Assembly: GCA_964603595.1 (NCBI GenBank)
Contig: CAZRVN010000012.1
Coordinates: 1 to 12,760 of the forward strand
Source of the DNA: JAQVEM01 sp964603595
Lineage (GTDB): Bacteria > Actinomycetota > Humimicrobiia > Humimicrobiales > Humimicrobiaceae
Reading direction: 5' to 3'
Length of the DNA: 12,760 nucleotides
This document shows, in pieces, positions 1-7,875 of this stretch. The stretch's first letter is position 1. Every line of letters begins with the position of its first letter. Below the pieces are notes generated by a model. The model was not told the DNA's origin and made no database searches. It saw only the letters and a program-made list of their open reading frames with translations. Both the position numbers and the translations under genes were made by a program.

Positions 1-1
1 C

Positions 2-1297
2 TGTATATGTATCTTTTCTGTTGCAGCTTTTTCAGATTACTGTGGATGCAGGGCAATCTCTTCAGAAGAAAATGAAGATATAACGGAAACTGAAGAAAAT
101 ACAGAAGAAGCATTATCCAAAGAAGAAAGCGAGCCCTCCGGAGAAGCACCGGAAGAAGAAACCACAGGGGATGAAGAGACCGCTGAAGACGAAGGCGAAG
201 AGGAGTTACAAGAGACTACCAGTGAGGAAGAAGAAGAGGAAGAGTCAGAAGGAGAAGCTCCCGGTATTACTCTTGAAATAAGCGAAGGCCCCACTTATTC
301 CGCAATAGATAATGTTTGCTACTACAGGGTAAAGGCAACAGTTACAGGAACTCCAGGGCCAACAGTTGAATGGAGCAGGGATGACAGCCATGGTGCATGG
401 GTACTCAATATAGCACAGGTTAATCTCAGCGACCCTTCCGAAATATATATCCTGACTGCTACAGCTGCCAATTCAAAAGGAACTGCTTCTGCATCAATAA
501 ACTTAAGCTGGGGATGTATCATTGCAAATAATCCTCCGGAGATTACAGACATTACACTTATGGGCAACCATTATGTGGGATTGGAATATACAGTTTCTGC
601 AGCCGTAACAGATCCCGATGGTGATAGCTTAACTTACAGCTGGTCTGTAACCGGAGGAAGCCTTGATAATCCTAACCTTGGCACAGTCAAGTGGACCATG
701 CCAGATACCGCAGGCAATTACAGCATAACATTAGCAGTTAATGACGGAAACAGTGGGCAGGATGAAAAGACTAAAATAACCGAAGTACTTGCCTTTCCGT
801 CTGTAGAATTAGGCCAGATTGCAGTAGGGGGCATTATTGAAGGAGGAGTCGTTGCAATAGTTTACCCTGTTGCTATGATTGGAGATACCTGGGATAACAG
901 GCCAGCCAGGGGCTTTTTAAATTTTGATATTTCATGTCTTGCCGGAAAAGAAGTATTATCTGCTGAAATGAAGTTTGAACAATTCAACACAGAAGGTGAC
1001 CCTTATTCCATAATAGAAAAAATATGGGTAGAGGCAGTGTACTGGGGAACTGGTAATATAAAGCCAGGGGATTACGACTTATCCGGCGCAATGCTGGGAG
1101 AATATGACATACCTACCTTTACCTGCTCAGGTTTAGAACTAAGAAATGCCCTAAATCAGGCAATAGATGATGTACATGATAGATTCCAGATAAGACTCAG
1201 ACACAAGGGATTCCTGACAGATCATGATTCAAATCTGGATGTCATTAGATATGGAGGCCCGTATGAAGTAGAATTTACTGTTACTTATATGCCGTGA
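2..1297 (+). CDS. Secreted/surface protein with Ig/PKD-like domains, 5' partial
   Basis: The frame is open from the left edge to a TGA at 1295-1297, giving at least 431 residues; an internal ATG at 560 is not the true start because Ig-like sequence continues upstream of it. Fragment residues 1-20 are hydrophobic and Cys-containing and could be the tail of a signal peptide. Residues 21-87 are an acidic Glu/Ser/Thr/Pro-rich low-complexity linker that includes a run of seven Glu. Residues about 88-172 look like an Ig-like beta domain. Residues about 176-262 look like a PKD/cadherin-type domain, with NNPPEI at the start and TDPDGDSLTYSWSV inside. Residues about 263-431 form a beta-rich C-terminal domain whose RGFLNFDIS and SAEMKF segments recall DNRLRE/CBM-like domains. 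The role is probably extracellular binding or adhesion, but no enzyme motif is visible. The TspO-like gene follows after 45 bases. Confidence 0.8.
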   Translation, partial: CICIFSVAAFSDYCGCRAISSEENEDITETEENTEEALSKEESEPSGEAPEEETTGDEETAEDEGEEELQETTSEEEEEEESEGEAPGITLEISEGPTYSAIDNVCYYRVKATVTGTPGPTVEWSRDDSHGAWVLNIAQVNLSDPSEIYILTATAANSKGTASASINLSWGCIIANNPPEITDITLMGNHYVGLEYTVSAAVTDPDGDSLTYSWSVTGGSLDNPNLGTVKWTMPDTAGNYSITLAVNDGNSGQDEKTKITEVLAFPSVELGQIAVGGIIEGGVVAIVYPVAMIGDTWDNRPARGFLNFDISCLAGKEVLSAEMKFEQFNTEGDPYSIIEKIWVEAVYWGTGNIKPGDYDLSGAMLGEYDIPTFTCSGLELRNALNQAIDDVHDRFQIRLRHKGFLTDHDSNLDVIRYGGPYEVEFTVTYMP

Positions 1298-1342
1298 TTT
1301 TATTATATTTAAATTTATCAATCATAGATATAGGGAGATAGT

Positions 1343-2137
1343 ATGGCAGGAAGAAACACAAAAATAACTTACGCTTTCTTAAATCTTATCGGATTTTTGG
1401 CGGTTGTTGTTGTAAATTCGCTTGCAGTAATTTTACCCATAAATAATTTAACTACCCAGGAACTTTCGGATAAATACCCAAATCTATTTGTCCCTGCCGG
1501 TATAACATTTTCAATCTGGGGCATTATTTACATTCTCCTGGCGCTGTTTATAATATACCAGTTCGTGGTTGCCTTCAGAAAAAACGCCGGGGAGAGAGGA
1601 ATTTTTGAAAAGATAGGCATACTATTTTTCCTTTCATGTATTTTTAATGTGGGATGGATACTTGCATGGCATTATGAAATTGTCTGGCTATCCCTTATTA
1701 TAATGGCCCTGCTTCTTATAACCCTTATATTAATTTATGTAAGAATTGGTACAGGAAGGCCCGGAATAAGAAATTCTGAAAAAATTCTTGTAAATATTCC
1801 ATTCAGTACTTACCTTGGCTGGATCACTATTGCTACAATTGCAAATGTCACTGCGTACCTGGTTAAGATTGGCTGGGATGGATTTGGTATAAGCGAGCAG
1901 TTATGGACTATTATAGTAATTGCAGTTGGAGTTGTAATAACCCTTTTAACTGTATTTTCCAGAAATGATATATTCTACTGCCTGGTTGTTATCTGGGCAC
2001 TGGCAGGAATTATTATAAAGAGGACGGCTGATGCCAGCGGAACTTACAATTCAATAATAATTACCAGTATTGCAGGAATCGCACTTATAGCAATCGGAAT
2101 TATAATCCAGTTAATAAGAAAGAGAAAGATATATTAG
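1343..2137 (+). CDS. TspO/MBR-like tryptophan-rich membrane protein (long form)
   Basis: This 264-residue protein is almost entirely hydrophobic, with about seven or eight probable membrane segments (roughly 11-33, 53-77, 90-107, 112-134, 152-174, 186-206, 209-225 and 235-256) and a basic tail RKRKIY. The segments PNLFVPAGITFSIWGIIY (about 46-63), NVGWILAW (102-109) and PFSTYLGWITIATIANVTAYL resemble the longer TspO/MBR-related tryptophan-rich proteins, although classical TspO has about 160 residues and five helices. Such proteins bind porphyrins or other hydrophobic ligands in some organisms; nothing here identifies a ligand. The ATG is supported by GGGAG at 1333-1337, five bases upstream. 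It follows the surface-protein gene by 45 bases and may be cotranscribed with it. The family call is by pattern recognition only. Confidence 0.75.
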   Translation: MAGRNTKITYAFLNLIGFLAVVVVNSLAVILPINNLTTQELSDKYPNLFVPAGITFSIWGIIYILLALFIIYQFVVAFRKNAGERGIFEKIGILFFLSCIFNVGWILAWHYEIVWLSLIIMALLLITLILIYVRIGTGRPGIRNSEKILVNIPFSTYLGWITIATIANVTAYLVKIGWDGFGISEQLWTIIVIAVGVVITLLTVFSRNDIFYCLVVIWALAGIIIKRTADASGTYNSIIITSIAGIALIAIGIIIQLIRKRKIY

Positions 2138-2147
2138 ATACGAGCGC

Positions 2148-2225
2148 GGGTGGTTAGCTCAGTATGGTTAGAGTGCTGCGTCGACATCGCAGAGGTCATT
2201 GGTTCAAATCCAATACTACCCACCA
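2148..2225 (+). tRNA. tRNA-Val (GAC)
   Basis: The full cloverleaf can be drawn. The acceptor arms GGGTGGT (2148-2154) and ACTACCC (2215-2221) pair with one G-U. The D stem is GCTC/GAGT, the anticodon stem CTGCG/CGCAG with loop TCGACAT, the variable region AGGTC, and the T arm ATTGG-TTCAAAT-CCAAT. The discriminator is A and CCA is encoded (2223-2225). The centre of the loop gives anticodon GAC, valine; A35, C36 and A73 fit valine identity. The base before the anticodon is C rather than the near-universal U33. The gene begins only 10 bases after the TspO-like stop codon. A consensus TATAAT at 2101-2106, inside that gene's end, could be a -10 element, but no -35 is evident. Confidence 0.95.
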
Positions 2226-2252
2226 TTAACTTAACTAATAGAAAATATATAC

Positions 2253-2273
2253 AACCGGATACGGTTTCCGGTT
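2253..2273. terminator. Probable bidirectional terminator
   Basis: A perfect 7-bp stem, AACCGGA / TCCGGTT, encloses a 7-base loop 28 bases after the tRNA. The following plus-strand sequence has only a short T-rich stretch (CTTTTATT at 2282-2289). On the minus strand the stem is followed by GTATATATTTTCTATT, so it could also end transcripts of the convergent 61-residue gene. The T tracts are imperfect, so strength is uncertain. Confidence 0.5.
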
Positions 2274-2345
2274 AAATCAAAACTTTTATTGCCCTGCTAT
2301 AGTTTTTAATTTACTTAGAGCTCTGCCATTAGTAAATAGTTTAAC

Positions 2346-2531
2346 TCACAGGAATTCAAGCAGCTTGTATGCTAAAAAAGCCGGCCAGACAAGGGCTTTT
2401 AAAAAACCAAGTACCCCTATCCAGAAAGATGCCGCGTCCTGGATAAAATATACCGCTGCACCAATAAATGCCATAAAATATGCAGCTCCAACAATCCCCG
2501 ATCCACCACAGTCTCTTGGTCCATTAGACAT
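2346..2531 (-). CDS. Small conserved-looking membrane protein of unknown function
   Basis: This 61-residue protein starts MSNGPRDCGGSG, followed by two hydrophobic segments (about 13-30 and 35-58) separated by a short polar stretch around QDAAS. The compact Gly/Cys N-terminus and the FWIGVLGFLKALVWPAFLAYKLL segment look like a recurrent small membrane protein family, but I know of no assigned function. A good Shine-Dalgarno (GGAAGG, 7 bases upstream) supports the ATG and argues for a real gene. The plus-strand frame over the same bases (2365-2586) lacks comparable features. It lies 95 bases downstream of the beta-CASP RNase gene on the same strand, so it may be its last cotranscribed gene or have its own promoter in the AT-rich gap. 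The single Cys8 in a CGGSG context could be functional, but nothing shows this. Confidence 0.75.
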   Translation of the reverse strand: MSNGPRDCGGSGIVGAAYFMAFIGAAVYFIQDAASFWIGVLGFLKALVWPAFLAYKLLEFL

Positions 2532-2626
2532 ATTATTTTCCTTCCGCTCTAATTATTTATTATTATTTTACTATAAAACTGAATAAAAAATTATTATAAA
2601 ATATGTATGGCCGGGACTTAAGAATA

Positions 2627-4225
2627 TTATCTACCCCATTTTCCTGCCAGCCTGTTAATTTCTTTTGCAAAATCCTCCAGGTCCTTATATTCTGCGCCCT
2701 TCTTATATCGTATAACCTCTGATAGATCCCTCCCCGCACCAAGCAGCTTTGCATACGCTGAGCGGACAGCTTCAGGTTCTTTAGCAGAGGGAGCACCTTT
2801 CCCTATTTCAATGCCTTCTGTGACAGGACTGCCATCTACCAGGTTATATGCTGATTTGTAGAGAGGAGAAACAGCTGAAAAACCCATATTATCTAGAGAG
2901 CCAACAAATTTATCACAGATAGAATCTTCTCCATGGGCAACAAAGACTTTATCCGGTTTTCTATTAAAACTGCTTATCCACTTCAGCAGTCCATCCCTAT
3001 CTGCATGAGCAGACAGGCCTGTAAAATTATGGATAGTTGCTTTAACTGCTATTTCTTCTCCAAAAATTTTTACTTTTTCCGCGCCGTCAAGCAATATTCT
3101 TCCCAGTGTTCCATAGGCCTGGAATCCGGCAAAGACTAAAGAACATTCCCCTTTCCAGAGATTATGCTTCAAATGATGCCCAATTCTACCTCCCTCGCAC
3201 ATGCCGCTTGATGAGATAATTACCTTCGGTATAGAGTCGTGATTTAGTGCTATTGACTCTTCTGTTAAATTAGTAAATTCAAGATTTTCAAAGGTAAGCG
3301 GGTTTATGCCTTTTTTGACTATGCCTTTTGTCTCCCTGTCTGCATAAGTTCTTAAATCATCTTCATATATTTTTGTTACTTCAGATGCCATCGGGCTGTC
3401 AACATAAACCGGGAAATTAGAGTTTTTAACCAGTCCCCTTTCCTTTATTTCCCGGATTAGATATAAAAGTCCCTGCGTCCTTCCGAGGGCAAAGGATGGA
3501 ATAATTACATTCCCCCCCGCCGATAGCGTCCCTTCTATGATCTCTGCCAGGCCCATTGCATAATCATCGCTTCTTTCATGGTTTCTATCACCGTATGTTG
3601 ATTCCATAACCACGTAGTCTGCTTCTTTTATATACTGGGGGTCCTTTATTATGGGCTGGCCGGTATTTCCTATATCCCCCGAAAAGACAATTTTTTTATC
3701 TTTCCCACGCTCTTTTAAAAATATTTCAACTGATGCCGAGCCCAGGATATGGCCGGCATCCACAAAATTAAACTTTATTCCTTCACTAATTTCATTTATC
3801 TCACTATAGTTGCATGGCACCAGAAATTTTAATGTATCCTCAACATCAGCCGTGGTATATAAGGGGGGAACTTCATTTTTACCGGCTCTCTTACCCTTTT
3901 TATTTCTCCACTTAGCATCCAGCGCCTGTATGCTTGCACTGTCCCTTAGCATTACCGGAATTAAGTCACAGGTAGCTCCAGTTGCATATATATTTCCGCT
4001 AAACCCATCCCTTGCCAGTAATGGCAATCTCCCGCTGTGGTCAATATGGGCATGGGTTAATATAACAAAATCAATTTCCTCTGCCCTAAATGGAAGCCGC
4101 TGGTCATCCTTTTTATCCTGACCCTGCTGAAGCCCGCAGTCTATAAGGAACTTTTTCCCATTTGATTCTATACAAAAACAGCTTCCAGTTACTTCCCTGG
4201 CAGCGCCATAAAATGTTAAATTCAT
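2627..4225 (-). CDS. Beta-CASP metallo-beta-lactamase-fold RNase (CPSF73/Ysh1-like)
   Basis: This 532-residue predicted cytoplasmic zinc-dependent RNase belongs to the family of CPSF-73 and bacterial beta-CASP nucleases. The metallo-beta-lactamase motifs are intact: D29 (motif 1), H58-x-H60-x-D62-H63 in THAHIDHSG (motif 2), H159 in DAGHILGSA (motif 3) and D184 in FSGDIGN (motif 4). The beta-CASP motifs also appear: the acidic residue in MESTYGDR (E208), H407 in GLSAHADRDG and H431 in VAHGED. SSSGMCEGGRIGHHL (338-352) is typical of the RNA-specificity region. Residues after about 465 form a tail beyond the usual length of about 430-470. The ATG has GAGGGG just upstream (4229-4234), close but usable. 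It may act in RNA processing or decay; the nearby tRNA is not evidence of a tRNA substrate. Confidence 0.93.
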   Translation of the reverse strand: MNLTFYGAAREVTGSCFCIESNGKKFLIDCGLQQGQDKKDDQRLPFRAEEIDFVILTHAHIDHSGRLPLLARDGFSGNIYATGATCDLIPVMLRDSASIQALDAKWRNKKGKRAGKNEVPPLYTTADVEDTLKFLVPCNYSEINEISEGIKFNFVDAGHILGSASVEIFLKERGKDKKIVFSGDIGNTGQPIIKDPQYIKEADYVVMESTYGDRNHERSDDYAMGLAEIIEGTLSAGGNVIIPSFALGRTQGLLYLIREIKERGLVKNSNFPVYVDSPMASEVTKIYEDDLRTYADRETKGIVKKGINPLTFENLEFTNLTEESIALNHDSIPKVIISSSGMCEGGRIGHHLKHNLWKGECSLVFAGFQAYGTLGRILLDGAEKVKIFGEEIAVKATIHNFTGLSAHADRDGLLKWISSFNRKPDKVFVAHGEDSICDKFVGSLDNMGFSAVSPLYKSAYNLVDGSPVTEGIEIGKGAPSAKEPEAVRSAYAKLLGAGRDLSEVIRYKKGAEYKDLEDFAKEINRLAGKWGR

Positions 4226-4543
4226 ATCCCCTCTGCTTTCATACAGGTTTAATGATTGTTGGTGCTAGTTTTACATTATATACTACTATTATCTTATTAT
4301 TTTATAACAGGTTATATAATAATTAAAATCCATTTTTACCCTGAAATCAGGTTTTTTTAGGTTTCCAGTAATTATAGATAAGAAGAATTAAGTTTCTTCA
4401 GTAGTATAGGATAGGTAAAATCGTTTATTACTTTTTTTAAAACATACCAACGGCATAGCAGGTTTCAGCTTTCAAACACATAGTAGCATGGCTTTATGGG
4501 CTTATGCCCTGCCACGCTGCTATAGATACTTAAAAATAATATT
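4226..4543. other. 318-base intergenic gap, promoter side of the beta-CASP gene
   Basis: I see no coding potential here. Reading the minus strand towards the beta-CASP gene there is a consensus TATAAT at 4275-4280, without a recognisable -35. A 14-base palindrome, TATAAC-AG-GTTATA (4303-4316), lies where a -35 region or operator would be. The far end holds the hairpin listed separately at 4480-4523. Promoter placement is tentative. Confidence 0.4.
4480..4523. terminator. Long stem-loop downstream of the MFS carrier gene
   Basis: ATAGTAGCATGGC (4480-4492) pairs with GCCACGCTGCTAT (4511-4523) over 13 positions, with one mismatch and one wobble. An inner stem GGGC-TTAT-GCCC (4498-4509) makes an extended structure. 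It begins 20 bases after the stop of the minus-strand carrier gene, where an operon terminator is expected. The minus-strand sequence after it (TGTGTTTGAAAG) has no strong T tract. It may be a terminator or an mRNA 3'-end stabiliser. Confidence 0.5.
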
Positions 4544-5818
4544 TTAAACAACATGTTTTGGGGGCTTTAGGAAAAAGACCATAATAGCTCCCAGAACCAG
4601 CAATCCCATAGCTCCATAATATGCAATTGCAAATGTCTGGTAGATATCATACATCTTGCCTGCTAAAAATGAGAGCATAAATCCTCCGACACCCCACGAA
4701 GTAAATACCAGACCATAATTTATACCAAAGTTTTTTAATCCATAAAAATCCTTGGCCAGTGCAGGGAAAAGAGATAGATTTGCGCCATAGTTCATACCGA
4801 CCAGTGCTGACAAAACTGCCATTAACGGCACTGTCGCCAGCAATGTGCCTTCTCTTGTAATAGATAGCAGAAAAATAGCTACTGCCTGTATAACAAATAT
4901 CAAAAACAGTGTTATCTTGCGTCCGATCTTATCGCTTAGAACTCCGGCAATAACTCTTCCGGCACCATTACCAATCGCCAGAACTGCGACCAGAATAAAT
5001 CCCAGCTGAATGCTTGCCTGGTGAACTGCAATAGTGGCTAGTTTTGATATAATCATAAGTCCGGCTCCTGCCCCAAAAGCATACATAAACCAGATAATAT
5101 AGAACTGCGGTGTCTTGAGCATCTCAACCGGCGTCCAGTTATTCTCATCATGAACTATTGCCTTCTTAACAGACTCTGGCTTTTCAGGAACAAATCCTTT
5201 TGGAGGTGATTGCAAGATACCTGCCAGTCCATTCCATATCAACATTGCAATTGACTTAATACCGGTTATCAGCACAAAAAATCCTATACCCAGAATCAAC
5301 ATCGCTGTCTGTATGCCAAGCTGGTTTATCAGCCATTTTGACAGCGGCGCAGTATAAACAGACGCCAGCCCAAAACCAGAAACTACCAGCCCGGCTATAA
5401 GGCCCGTTCGGGCAGCAGGGAACCATTTAACAGCCGGTGGAGTAGTAGCTGCATATGCAAACCCAATGCCGGCACCAGTCAGCACGCCGAATCCAACCAT
5501 ATAGCCAATCGCCGAGGTGGTCTGGCTTGCAATGATAAATCCCAGTCCAACTAAAAGTCCTCCAATGGCAGCAACAATACGCGGGCCAATTTTGTCCTGC
5601 ATCCGCCCTGCTCCTACCATAACCACTGAAAAGATAAGGCATGCGAACATATACGGCATAGATTTGTCAGTTTCCGTCCAGCCCCACTCCTGGGGCACAG
5701 CTTCACTGATAACACTCCAGGTGTAAAGAATACCAAGCGCCAGGTTGATGCCCATTCCTGCAAACGTTACCATCCAGCCCTTGTTTTTTACAGGCAAAGA
5801 ATCATTACCATTATTCAT
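4544..5818 (-). CDS. MFS transporter, OFA (oxalate/formate antiporter) family
   Basis: This 424-residue inner-membrane carrier has about 12 hydrophobic segments and a charged central loop (about 205-235). MFS signatures are present in the loop after TM2 (GRMQDKIGPR, 71-80) and in the equivalent second-half loop (GVLSDKIGRK, 292-301). The N-terminal GWMVTFAGMGINLALGILYTWSV region is typical of OFA carriers of small carboxylates. The late segment YGLVFTSWGVGG has Trp375 where, from memory, the oxalate carrier OxlT has its key TM11 lysine, so oxalate is not favoured. It is the last gene after acsA, which suggests acetate or another monocarboxylate as substrate; that is inference from context. 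GGAG at 5824-5827, five bases upstream, supports the ATG. The 77-base gap to acsA contains a strong hairpin, so expression may be uncoupled from acsA. Confidence 0.88.
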   Translation of the reverse strand: MNNGNDSLPVKNKGWMVTFAGMGINLALGILYTWSVISEAVPQEWGWTETDKSMPYMFACLIFSVVMVGAGRMQDKIGPRIVAAIGGLLVGLGFIIASQTTSAIGYMVGFGVLTGAGIGFAYAATTPPAVKWFPAARTGLIAGLVVSGFGLASVYTAPLSKWLINQLGIQTAMLILGIGFFVLITGIKSIAMLIWNGLAGILQSPPKGFVPEKPESVKKAIVHDENNWTPVEMLKTPQFYIIWFMYAFGAGAGLMIISKLATIAVHQASIQLGFILVAVLAIGNGAGRVIAGVLSDKIGRKITLFLIFVIQAVAIFLLSITREGTLLATVPLMAVLSALVGMNYGANLSLFPALAKDFYGLKNFGINYGLVFTSWGVGGFMLSFLAGKMYDIYQTFAIAYYGAMGLLVLGAIMVFFLKPPKHVV

Positions 5819-5840
5819 AAAATCTCCTTTTTATAGTTAT

Positions 5841-5881
5841 AATAAACTGGGTGTACCGTCATGCGATACACCCAGTTTATT
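5841..5881. terminator. Perfect 15-bp hairpin between acsA and the carrier gene
   Basis: AATAAACTGGGTGTA (5841-5855) and TACACCCAGTTTATT (5867-5881) are exact reverse complements around an 11-base loop. It lies 14 bases after the acsA stop and 22 bases before the carrier ATG. On the minus strand it is followed by ATTATAACTATAAAAAGGAG, so it lacks a clear U tract. It could be a partial terminator, an mRNA-stabilising element or a processing site. The hairpin itself is certain; its function is inferred. Confidence 0.6.
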
Positions 5882-5895
5882 CATATCATATGCTT

Positions 5896-7875
5896 CTACA
5901 CGCCACGCCCGGCTATTAGAATTTCTACTACACTCGGGTCAGCCAGTGTGGTGATATCTCCCAGATTGTCAGTATTTTTTTCGGCAATCTTACGAAGGAT
6001 ACGCCTCATTATCTTCCCGGACCGTGTTTTAGGAAGAGCTTTAGCGAACTGTATTGCCTCAGGTGCGGCAATAGGTCCTATTTCTTTACGAACATGTAAA
6101 ATCAGCTCTTTTTTAAGCTCGTCATTTTCCTCGATCCCCTTCTTAAGCGTTACAAAAGCATACAGCGCCTGGCCTTTAATATCATGAGGTATAGGTGTAA
6201 CTGCTGCTTCTGCCACTTTATTATGGCTTACCAGTGCACTTTCAACCTCGGCGGTACCGATACGGTGTCCGGATACATTAACTACGTCATCAATACGGCC
6301 CATCAACCAGTAATCACCATCTTCATCAATACGGCAGCCATCGCCGGTAAAATATGCATTCTCAAACATTATAAAGTATGTATCAATAAAGCGGTCATGG
6401 TTACCCCACATAGTCCTCATCATTCCAGGCCATGGTTTTTTAATGCAGAGTTTACCGTTTTCATTAGTATCACAGTTTGTTGAATCATCCCTTAATACTA
6501 CTGTATCAACTCCAAAGAATGGACGTGATGCACTTCCGGGTTTTAGCGTCATCGCACCGGGCAGCGGAGTTATCATAAAACCGCCGGTCTCAGTCTGCCA
6601 CCAGGTATCCACAACCGGACAGCGATTATGCCCTACTTTTTCACGATACCACAGCCATACCTCGGGATTAATCGGCTCTCCAACCGTCCCGAGAATCCTC
6701 AGTGAATCCAGCTTATATTTAGCTACCCATTCGTCACCGAGACGCATCAGTGCTCTTATGGCAGTAGGCGCTGTATAAAAGACTGTAACTTTAAACTTAT
6801 CACAAATCTGCCAGAATCTGCCAGCATCCGGATATGTCGGTACGCCTTCAAACATCAGACTGGTCGCTCCATTCGCCAGCGGCCCATATACAATATAGCT
6901 GTGGCCTGTAATCCAGCCAATATCTGCAGTGCACCAGTAGATGTCATCATCGTGAATGTTAAAGACCATCTTGTGCGACATTGTCACTTGCAGCAGATAA
7001 CCGCCTGTTGTATGTACAACACCTTTTGGTTTACCGGTTGAACCTGATGTATATAAGATAAATAGAGGATCTTCGGCACTCATTTTCTCCGGCGGGCAGT
7101 CATCGCTTACCTTTTCCATCTCATCACTATACCAGAAGTCACGCCCTTCTTTCATATTGCATGATTCGTCGTCTGTTTTTGTAACAATAACAGATTCTAT
7201 GGTCGGGCAATTTGATAGTGCCTCATCAGCAATTTTCTTTAATGGAATGTGCTTCCCTGCACGAATTGATACATTTGTAGTAATAAGCATTTTACAATCA
7301 GAATCATTTACGCGACCGCTTATGGCATCTGAGCTGAAACCTCCAAAAATAATGGAGTGAATAGCTCCGATACGGGTACAGGCAAGCATCGCAACTGCCA
7401 GTTCCGGAACCATTGGCATATATATTGCTACCCGGTCTCCCTTTTTAATACCTCTGGATTTTAGCACATTGGCAAACTTGGAGACCTCTTTGTGCAGTTC
7501 CTTATAAGTAAATTTTCTAACTGCACTATCATCCTCACCCTGCCAGAGTATAGCAGTCTTATTCTCAACTTCTGTTCCAAGATGACGGTCCAGACAATTA
7601 TAGGATACATTAAGCTCTCCGTCGGCAAACCAGGAATGCTGTATCGTTCGGGATTTTACATCCCAGATATATTCCAGAGACCTTGTTGGTTCCTTGAACC
7701 AGTCAAGAACTTTTGCCTGTTCCAGCCAGAATTTATCAGGATCATTAATTGACTGATCCCACATTTTCTGGTATTGCTCCATTGAAGAAATCCACGCATT
7801 TTTCTGGATTTCAGGAGAAGGTGGAAATTTACGACCCTTAGACACTGAAGTTTGCGTGTCTTTTGTTTCTTCCAT
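5896..7875 (-). CDS. acsA: Acetyl-CoA synthetase, AMP-forming
   Basis: This 659-residue cytoplasmic enzyme makes acetyl-CoA from acetate, ATP and CoA through acetyl-AMP. Its length matches full-size bacterial Acs. Motifs in order: the nucleotide loop YTSGSTGKPKG (275-285), GEPINPEVW (399-407), DTWWQTETGG (423-432), TGDG with the adenylate-binding Asp (D511), GRIDDVVNVSGHRIG (526-540) and the catalytic C-terminal lysine in PKTRSGK (P615 to K621). The double Trp at 425-426 includes the residue that restricts the pocket to acetate in Salmonella Acs, favouring acetate over longer acids. PKTRSGK is the PX4GK pattern acetylated by Pat-type enzymes, which shuts Acs off. A putative acetyltransferase and an HDAC-like deacetylase lie just upstream on the same strand. 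The ATG is preceded by AGGAAAGGA (7886-7894) with a long 10-base spacing. Confidence 0.97.
   Translation of the reverse strand: MEETKDTQTSVSKGRKFPPSPEIQKNAWISSMEQYQKMWDQSINDPDKFWLEQAKVLDWFKEPTRSLEYIWDVKSRTIQHSWFADGELNVSYNCLDRHLGTEVENKTAILWQGEDDSAVRKFTYKELHKEVSKFANVLKSRGIKKGDRVAIYMPMVPELAVAMLACTRIGAIHSIIFGGFSSDAISGRVNDSDCKMLITTNVSIRAGKHIPLKKIADEALSNCPTIESVIVTKTDDESCNMKEGRDFWYSDEMEKVSDDCPPEKMSAEDPLFILYTSGSTGKPKGVVHTTGGYLLQVTMSHKMVFNIHDDDIYWCTADIGWITGHSYIVYGPLANGATSLMFEGVPTYPDAGRFWQICDKFKVTVFYTAPTAIRALMRLGDEWVAKYKLDSLRILGTVGEPINPEVWLWYREKVGHNRCPVVDTWWQTETGGFMITPLPGAMTLKPGSASRPFFGVDTVVLRDDSTNCDTNENGKLCIKKPWPGMMRTMWGNHDRFIDTYFIMFENAYFTGDGCRIDEDGDYWLMGRIDDVVNVSGHRIGTAEVESALVSHNKVAEAAVTPIPHDIKGQALYAFVTLKKGIEENDELKKELILHVRKEIGPIAAPEAIQFAKALPKTRSGKIMRRILRKIAEKNTDNLGDITTLADPSVVEILIAGRGV

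Noticed and set aside
2..60. Possible lipoprotein signal at the start of the surface protein because of several Cys residues.
   Set aside because: The residues before the Cys (DYC, CGC) do not fit the lipobox, and the true N-terminus lies outside the window.
37..294. Serine-rich open frame on the minus strand.
   Set aside because: It is the antisense image of the Glu-rich linker (GAA/GAG read backwards gives Ser codons), and the plus-strand frame continues into recognisable Ig-like domains.
2627..4225. A dedicated tRNA-processing role for the beta-CASP RNase from its nearness to the tRNA gene.
   Set aside because: The tRNA is on the opposite strand with a terminator and another gene between them, so proximity says little.
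4340..4358. CCTG-AAAT-CAGG followed by seven T on the plus strand, resembling an intrinsic terminator.
   Set aside because: The stem is only 4 bp and both flanking genes run on the minus strand, so there is no transcript for it to end.
4544..5818. Naming the OFA carrier as an oxalate:formate antiporter.
   Set aside because: OFA family members carry varied substrates, the TM11 lysine expected for OxlT appears replaced by Trp375, and no oxalate-degrading genes are present.
5861..6778. Plus-strand open frames antisense to acsA (108, 99 and 111 residues).
   Set aside because: They overlap one of the best-conserved enzymes in the window and have shadow-like composition.
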